A stretch of 64,000 nucleotides of DNA from CAZMZW01 sp964571135. GTDB lineage: Bacteria; Chloroflexota; Anaerolineae; Anaerolineales; Anaerolineaceae. Below the pieces are notes generated by a model, which ran no database searches, had not been told where the DNA came from, and saw only the letters and a list, made by a program, of their open reading frames with translations. Shown piece by piece: positions 59,523 to 64,000 of the stretch. The stretch is taken from the NCBI GenBank assembly GCA_964571135.1, contig CAZMZW010000010.1, positions 16,486 to 80,485 on the forward strand, written 5' to 3'. A program made the position numbers and the translations under genes. Position 1 is the first letter of the stretch; the number at the start of each line of letters is the position of its first letter.

Positions 59523-62051
59523 ATGAAATCCATCGCCCGCGTATCCGTTAACGTACCCACTGTCAGCGGCGTCTTTGATTATGAGATCCCTGAGACATTA
59601 TCCGGGCAGGTGCAGACTGGCTGCCTGGTGACCGTTCCATTTGGGCAGCAGGTGGTGCAGGGTATTGTGGTGGAGCTGGCCGATGAAAGCCTGGTCAGTC
59701 CGCTTAAAACCATGATCGACCTGCTGGACACCCAGCCGGTGGTGAATGCCCATCAGCTGCAACTGGCGCACTGGATGGCGGAGACCTATTACTCCACCTT
59801 TGCGGATTGTGTGCAGGTGATGATCCCGCCCGGTTTAAGCCAGCAGGCGGACACATTATTTACCCTTAATCCTTCCCCTGACCCTTACCCTTCTGAACTG
59901 ACCGATCTGCAAAAACGGGTAGTGGCGCTTCTTAAAGAACGCGGCTCCCTGCGCGGCCGCCAGTTGGATGCTGCCATTCCGCGCCAGAATTGGCGCGCAG
60001 CCATAAGAACACTGATCACGAGAGGCTGGCTGCAAACTCACTCGGTATTGCCCAAACCTACCGTGAACCGGAAGATGATCAAGACTGCCCAAATCGCCTG
60101 CACGGCCGAAGTGATGGAGGAAAATTTAGCCACCCTGGCACGCAGCTCCGGCGCGGCATTAACCCGGCGCCAGGCGATCCTGCAATTTTTAATGAAGGAA
60201 GCCATGCCGGTCAATGTTGCCTGGGTGTATGCCGAAACCGGCGGCAACCTGGCGGACCTGCATACCCTGGAAGAACGCGACCTGGTGACCTTGAACGAGA
60301 CTGAAGTCTGGCGCGACCCGCTCGAAAGCCTGGATGTTGACCCGGACATTCCTCCCCAGCTTACCCCTGAACAGCAAGCGGCCTGGGAGGTGATTCAAAA
60401 AAGACTGAACCTGACCTCTAAAAATGAGATCACCACCCCCATTCTGATTCATGGGGTTACCGGTTCAGGAAAAACCGAGCTTTATTTGCGCAGCGTGGAT
60501 GAGGTGATCAAAAAAGGCAGGCAGGCCATCATCCTTGTGCCGGAAATCTCGCTCACCCCCCAAACAGTCCGGCGCTTTGTCGCCCGTTTTCCCGGGCGGG
60601 TGGGGCTGATCCATTCCCGCCTTTCCCCCGGTGAAAGATATGATACCTGGCGGCGCGCCCGCAATGGACAGCTTTCCGTGGTGATCGGACCGCGCAGTGC
60701 CCTGTTCAGCCCTTTCGCCAACCTGGGGCTGATCGTGGTGGATGAATGCCATGATGATTCTTTCTACCAGGGTGATTTCTTCCCGCTTTACCATGCAGTG
60801 GAGACAGCGATCGCATACCAGAAGATCTGCGGTATTCCACTGCTGCTTGGGTCGGCCACCCCGTCGGTCGAATTTGTCTATCGCTTCCAAAAGGAAAAAT
60901 GGACACTGATAAATTTGCCCAACCGCATCCTTGCCCATCAGGAAGCGGTGAAAAAGCGCCTGGATTTCCTTAACCAACAAATGCCGGTGGAAATGCAGGC
61001 AGAAAGTGAAACGGCAGTGCGCCTGCCGCTGCCCCTGGTCTCGGTGGTGGATATGCGCGAGGAATTGAAAGCCGGCAACCGTTCCATTTTCAGCCGCAAA
61101 TTGCAGGAATCCCTGGCAGAAGTATTAAAGCTGAAGCAACAGGCGATCCTGTTCCTCAACCGGCGCGGGAATGCCACCTATATTTTCTGCCGGGATTGCG
61201 GATATGTTGCCCGCTGCCCGCGCTGTGACCTGCCGCTTGCTTTGCACAACGACACCCAAAAACTCATTTGCCACACGTGCGGCTATCAACGCCAGCCGTT
61301 CACTCAATGTCCCGAGTGCGGTAATAACCATATCCGCGAATATGGGACTGGTACAGAAAAGGTGGAAGAACTGGTTAGAGCTGAATTCCCGCAGGCCAAT
61401 ATTTTACGCTGGGATGCCGATACCACCCGCCAAAAGGGATCCGAAGAGATCCTGCTGGGGCATTTTGCCAACCATCGCGCGGACATCCTGATCGGCACCC
61501 AGATGCTGGCCAAAGGCTTGGACCTGCCATTTGTCACCCTGGTGGGGGTGGTGCTGGCGGATGTGGGCTTGAATTTTCCAGATTACCGCGCCCCGGAACG
61601 GACATTTCAATTGTTAATGCAGGTGGCTGGCCGTGCCGGGCGCAGTGTGCTGGGCGGGCGGGTGATCCTGCAGACCTTCCAGCCCTGGCATTACGTCATC
61701 CAGCGCGCCTCCCAGCATGACTTTGCCGGATTCTATCAGCAGGAACTGGAGAACCGCCGGCAGCTGCATTATCCGCCCTTCACCGAAATCATTCGCCTGG
61801 AGTTTAGCGATTTAAAGTGGGATAAAGCCAAAGAAGCGTCTGAGGCGATGGCTGCCGAGATCAGCACCAAGTTGACTGATCAAAAGATCATTGATATCGA
61901 AGCGATCGGTCCGGCTCCGGCATTCTTTGCGCGGGTGAGCGGAAATTATCGCTGGCAGATCCTTCTGCGCGGTCAAGCCCTGAGAAGGATCATGCGCGAA
62001 CTGCATTTGAACGATTGGAAAATTGAGGTTAACCCGCCGGATATTCTATAA
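59523..62051 (+). CDS. priA: Primosomal replication-restart helicase PriA
   Basis: 842 residues. N-terminal 3'-DNA-binding and winged-helix regions, helicase core with Walker A GVTGSGKT (311-318), DECH box (407-410, DEEH in E. coli), GSATPSVE, then eight zinc-binding Cys (CRDCG, CPRC, CHTCG, CPECG), and motifs ILIGTQMLAKGLD and QVAGRAGR. Reloads the replisome at stalled forks. Starts 49 bases after the MEMO stop; AGATCAGA is a weak ribosome-binding site. Confidence 0.93.
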   Translation: MKSIARVSVNVPTVSGVFDYEIPETLSGQVQTGCLVTVPFGQQVVQGIVVELADESLVSPLKTMIDLLDTQPVVNAHQLQLAHWMAETYYSTFADCVQVMIPPGLSQQADTLFTLNPSPDPYPSELTDLQKRVVALLKERGSLRGRQLDAAIPRQNWRAAIRTLITRGWLQTHSVLPKPTVNRKMIKTAQIACTAEVMEENLATLARSSGAALTRRQAILQFLMKEAMPVNVAWVYAETGGNLADLHTLEERDLVTLNETEVWRDPLESLDVDPDIPPQLTPEQQAAWEVIQKRLNLTSKNEITTPILIHGVTGSGKTELYLRSVDEVIKKGRQAIILVPEISLTPQTVRRFVARFPGRVGLIHSRLSPGERYDTWRRARNGQLSVVIGPRSALFSPFANLGLIVVDECHDDSFYQGDFFPLYHAVETAIAYQKICGIPLLLGSATPSVEFVYRFQKEKWTLINLPNRILAHQEAVKKRLDFLNQQMPVEMQAESETAVRLPLPLVSVVDMREELKAGNRSIFSRKLQESLAEVLKLKQQAILFLNRRGNATYIFCRDCGYVARCPRCDLPLALHNDTQKLICHTCGYQRQPFTQCPECGNNHIREYGTGTEKVEELVRAEFPQANILRWDADTTRQKGSEEILLGHFANHRADILIGTQMLAKGLDLPFVTLVGVVLADVGLNFPDYRAPERTFQLLMQVAGRAGRSVLGGRVILQTFQPWHYVIQRASQHDFAGFYQQELENRRQLHYPPFTEIIRLEFSDLKWDKAKEASEAMAAEISTKLTDQKIIDIEAIGPAPAFFARVSGNYRWQILLRGQALRRIMRELHLNDWKIEVNPPDIL

Positions 62052-62074
62052 GCCTACCGCAGGATGTCAGCTAC

Positions 62075-62995
62075 CTACCCGTTAAATCGGACAATGGGTA
62101 CGCCAAATTGGGCAGACCATTCTGATTTTATTTTTAAATAATTATCATCCGGCTGTTGAAGGTCGGTTAATCCATAGCTTCGCCCGATCCGCGCATACTT
62201 GGATTGCCCCAGAGCATGATAGGAAAGCAGGCTGACCCCCTTCACATATTTCAGGGACTGCGCCAGGTGAAAGATGGCAGTCAAATTTTCTTCCGAATCA
62301 TTCATCCCCGGGATCAGTGGGATCTGGAGGACGATTTCTTTTTCTTGAGCATTGATATACTGCAGGTTTTCCAAAATCAGCTGGTTGGATTTTCCAGTCA
62401 GTGTCTGGTGAGCAATCGGATCCAAATGCTTGAGATCGAAAATGACCAGGTCTGTAAAAGGCAGAACCTTGTTTATATCCGTTTGGGCGGCGTAACCACA
62501 GGTTTGGATGGCAGTGTGGATTCCCTCTGCTTTGCATAATCGCAGGATCTCAGCCGAAAAAACGGGTTGAGCGAGGGGTTCCCCGCCCGAAAGGGTCACT
62601 CCGCCGCCGGAGCGTGTGTAAAAGGGCAGATCCCTTTTGACGATCTCAACAATTTCAACGGCTGTCTTTTCTGCCCCCATCATCACCAGGGTTTCTGGAA
62701 TGCAGGCAGGTATGCAAGCACCGCAGCCATCGCACAGGGCAAAGTCTAAAATTACAGGCTGGCCTTTTCCGCCCGATGAAATTGCACTCTTTGGACAAAG
62801 GGGCAGGCAGCGCCCGCAGGCGTTGCACTTTTCTTTGAAATAAGCTAATTGCAGAGCGAGGGACTGCGACTCCGGGTTACAGCACCAGACACAATTCAGC
62901 GGACAACCCTTGAGGAATACCGTCGTGCGGATACCCGGCCCATCATGCAGGGTAAAGCGTTCGATGTTGAAAATAATGCCTTTGGTTTCACTCAT
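62075..62995 (-). CDS. Glycyl-radical-enzyme activating protein (radical SAM)
   Basis: 306 residues. TVFLKGCPLNCVWCCNPES is the CxxxCxxC SAM cluster; two further 4Fe-4S ferredoxin clusters (CNACGRCLPLC and CDGCGACIPAC) are inserted as in activases of benzylsuccinate, glycerol dehydratase and hydroxyphenylacetate enzymes rather than the plain pyruvate formate-lyase activase. TLSGGEPLAQP is the SAM GGE motif. The glycyl-radical enzyme itself is not in the window. Strictly anaerobic chemistry. Confidence 0.87.
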   Translation of the reverse strand: MSETKGIIFNIERFTLHDGPGIRTTVFLKGCPLNCVWCCNPESQSLALQLAYFKEKCNACGRCLPLCPKSAISSGGKGQPVILDFALCDGCGACIPACIPETLVMMGAEKTAVEIVEIVKRDLPFYTRSGGGVTLSGGEPLAQPVFSAEILRLCKAEGIHTAIQTCGYAAQTDINKVLPFTDLVIFDLKHLDPIAHQTLTGKSNQLILENLQYINAQEKEIVLQIPLIPGMNDSEENLTAIFHLAQSLKYVKGVSLLSYHALGQSKYARIGRSYGLTDLQQPDDNYLKIKSEWSAQFGVPIVRFNG

Positions 62996-63191
62996 GGTAA
63001 TGTTGGAAAAAGGAAGTATAGGTTTGAATACTTTTGACCCAACTTTGGCGGTTGGAATATTTCAATATTCCAATGGGCTATTATATGCCATAACAAGCCT
63101 CCATTTGGACAAATAGATTCTGACTAAATAGTATATTTGCACCAAATAGTGAAGCAAGGAATGGCAACCTGCTGATTGGGTGTGTGTTATA

Positions 63192-63203
63192 TATAATTAT
63201 TCT
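63192..63203 (+). promoter_or_regulatory. -10 box of the MalT-like gene (leaderless)
   Basis: TATAAT (63192-63197), six bases before ATG 63204; no Shine-Dalgarno between. Confidence 0.55.
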
Positions 63204-64000
63204 ATGCCTACACCAATTTTAGCCACCAAACTTTATATCCCCCCACCCCGGTCTAAAATTGTTCTTCGCCCCCGCCTGATCGAGCGGCTGACCGAGGGCC
63301 TCTCTTCGAGCCGCAAACTGACTCTCATTTCCGCTCCCGCCGGTTTTGGAAAAACCACGCTGGTCAGTGAATGGGTCGCTGGTGGTGATCAGAAGGTCGC
63401 CTGGCTTTCGCTGGACGAAAGAGATAACGACCCTGCCCGTTTTCTGACTTACCTTATCTCGGCTTTGCAGATGATTTCGGCAAATATTGGAAAAGGTGTG
63501 ATGGCTCTTCTCCAGTCACCTCAGCCTCCGCCGACCGAATCAATTCTGACAACCCTGCTCAACGAGATCACCACAATTTCTGACAATTTCATCTTAGTAT
63601 TGGACGACTACCATGTGATTGATTCCAAACCGGTTGACAATGTTCTCACCTTTCTACTCAAGCACCTGCCGCCCCAGATGCATCTGGTCATCACCACCCG
63701 TGAGGATCCACATCTGCCCCTGGCTCGGATACGCACCCGGAGCCAATTGACCGAACTGCGTGCTGCCGATTTACGCTTTACACCTGCCGAGGCCGCCGAC
63801 TTTCTCAACCAGGTGATGGGTCTTAACCTTTCGGCAGAAGATATAACCGCATTAGAGATCCGCACCGAAGGCTGGATTGCCGGTCTGCAATTAGCCGCGA
63901 TCTCAATGCAGGGACATCAAGATACTGCCAGTTTCATCAAATCTTTCACCGGCAGCCACCATTTCGTGCTGGACTATCTGATTGAAGAAGTCCTGCAACA
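63204..64000 (+). CDS. MalT-like LuxR-family ATPase regulator (3' end cut by window)
   Basis: The frame is open to the last base; 265 codons are visible. The N-terminus PILATKLYIPPPRSKIVLRPRLIERL and Walker A SAPAGFGKTTL, then WLSLDERDNDPARFL, FILVLDDYHVI (Walker B) and VITTREDPHLPLARIRTRSQL are the STAND ATPase of MalT/large LuxR proteins. The expected TPR-like sensor and C-terminal LuxR DNA-binding domain lie beyond the window. Such regulators are numerous in Chloroflexota. The inducer is unknown. Divergent from the activase gene, with a 200-base AT-rich gap. Confidence 0.9.
   Translation, partial: MPTPILATKLYIPPPRSKIVLRPRLIERLTEGLSSSRKLTLISAPAGFGKTTLVSEWVAGGDQKVAWLSLDERDNDPARFLTYLISALQMISANIGKGVMALLQSPQPPPTESILTTLLNEITTISDNFILVLDDYHVIDSKPVDNVLTFLLKHLPPQMHLVITTREDPHLPLARIRTRSQLTELRAADLRFTPAEAADFLNQVMGLNLSAEDITALEIRTEGWIAGLQLAAISMQGHQDTASFIKSFTGSHHFVLDYLIEEVLQ

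Noticed and set aside
1..64000. tRNA and rRNA genes
   Set aside because: No cloverleaf with TTCGA-type arm and CCA-end context, and no rRNA-like stretch, was recognised by eye; a tRNA could be missed.

Overview
This window reads as a piece of a Chloroflexota (most likely Anaerolineae-type) chromosome. The inference rests on gene content and style: a short glycogen phosphorylase of the DUF3417 type, a MalT-like LuxR ATPase regulator, DUF3048 and DUF2807 lipoproteins, Thr/Pro-rich lipoprotein linkers, a stand-alone B12-binding mutase subunit followed by MeaB, and several genes whose start codon sits 6-7 bases after a TATAAT box with no Shine-Dalgarno sequence. No rRNA or tRNA gene was recognised, so the assignment is an inference.

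Region 1 (1-13427, plus strand) is part of a tailed-phage genome integrated in, or left in, the chromosome. It holds a large terminase, a GH25 endolysin, a portal, a fused prohead protease-scaffold-major capsid protein with a probable internal start, a Mu gpF-like head protein, connector-like and tail-like proteins and small membrane proteins. No integrase, tape-measure, tail-tube or replication gene is visible, so the phage is truncated or continues left of the window. This region is crowded with short palindromic repeats, many sitting at gene boundaries.

Region 2 (13449-23137) is host housekeeping: lipoproteins, a UPF0260/YkgJ-like Fe-S or zinc protein, a UbiA prenyltransferase, a two-subunit CoA-transferase, P5C dehydrogenase, a phosphoglycerate-mutase-like phosphatase and a HAD hydrolase. 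Region 3 (23138-27602) is a visibly AT-rich defence island. It carries an XRE regulator with a palindromic operator, McrB and McrC, and next to them the stump of a restriction-methylation gene; copies of the same repeat lie on both sides.

Region 4 (27715-48585) carries two glycosyltransferases, SbcCD, two paralogous C39-like peptidase/TPR proteins, a YcaQ-type DNA glycosylase, an ABC exporter, glycogen phosphorylase, the B12-dependent mutase subunit with MeaB, a DDAH-like hydrolase, M23 peptidase and MiaB. Region 5 (47824-50830) is a cobalamin riboswitch controlling btuF-btuC-btuD, which supplies the cofactor the mutase needs. Region 6 (50834-64000) holds RmuC, a PfkB kinase/BtpA pair, MetG, a REP-associated transposase with its REP palindromes, CinA, a LysM-M23 protein, a MEMO protein, PriA, a glycyl-radical-enzyme activase and the start of a MalT-like regulator.

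The most unusual thing in the window is a repeated element of about 70 bases with two hairpins. There are eight good copies and two degenerate ones, six of them in the phage region. Its stems change sequence between copies but keep pairing. In three phage copies it sits between an orphan duplicate of the next gene's ribosome-binding site and first codons and the intact gene start. A second, independent palindrome family (GTAGGTCAGGC...GCCTGAC) is tied to the REP-associated transposase at 56.0 kb and has also entered the phage genes.
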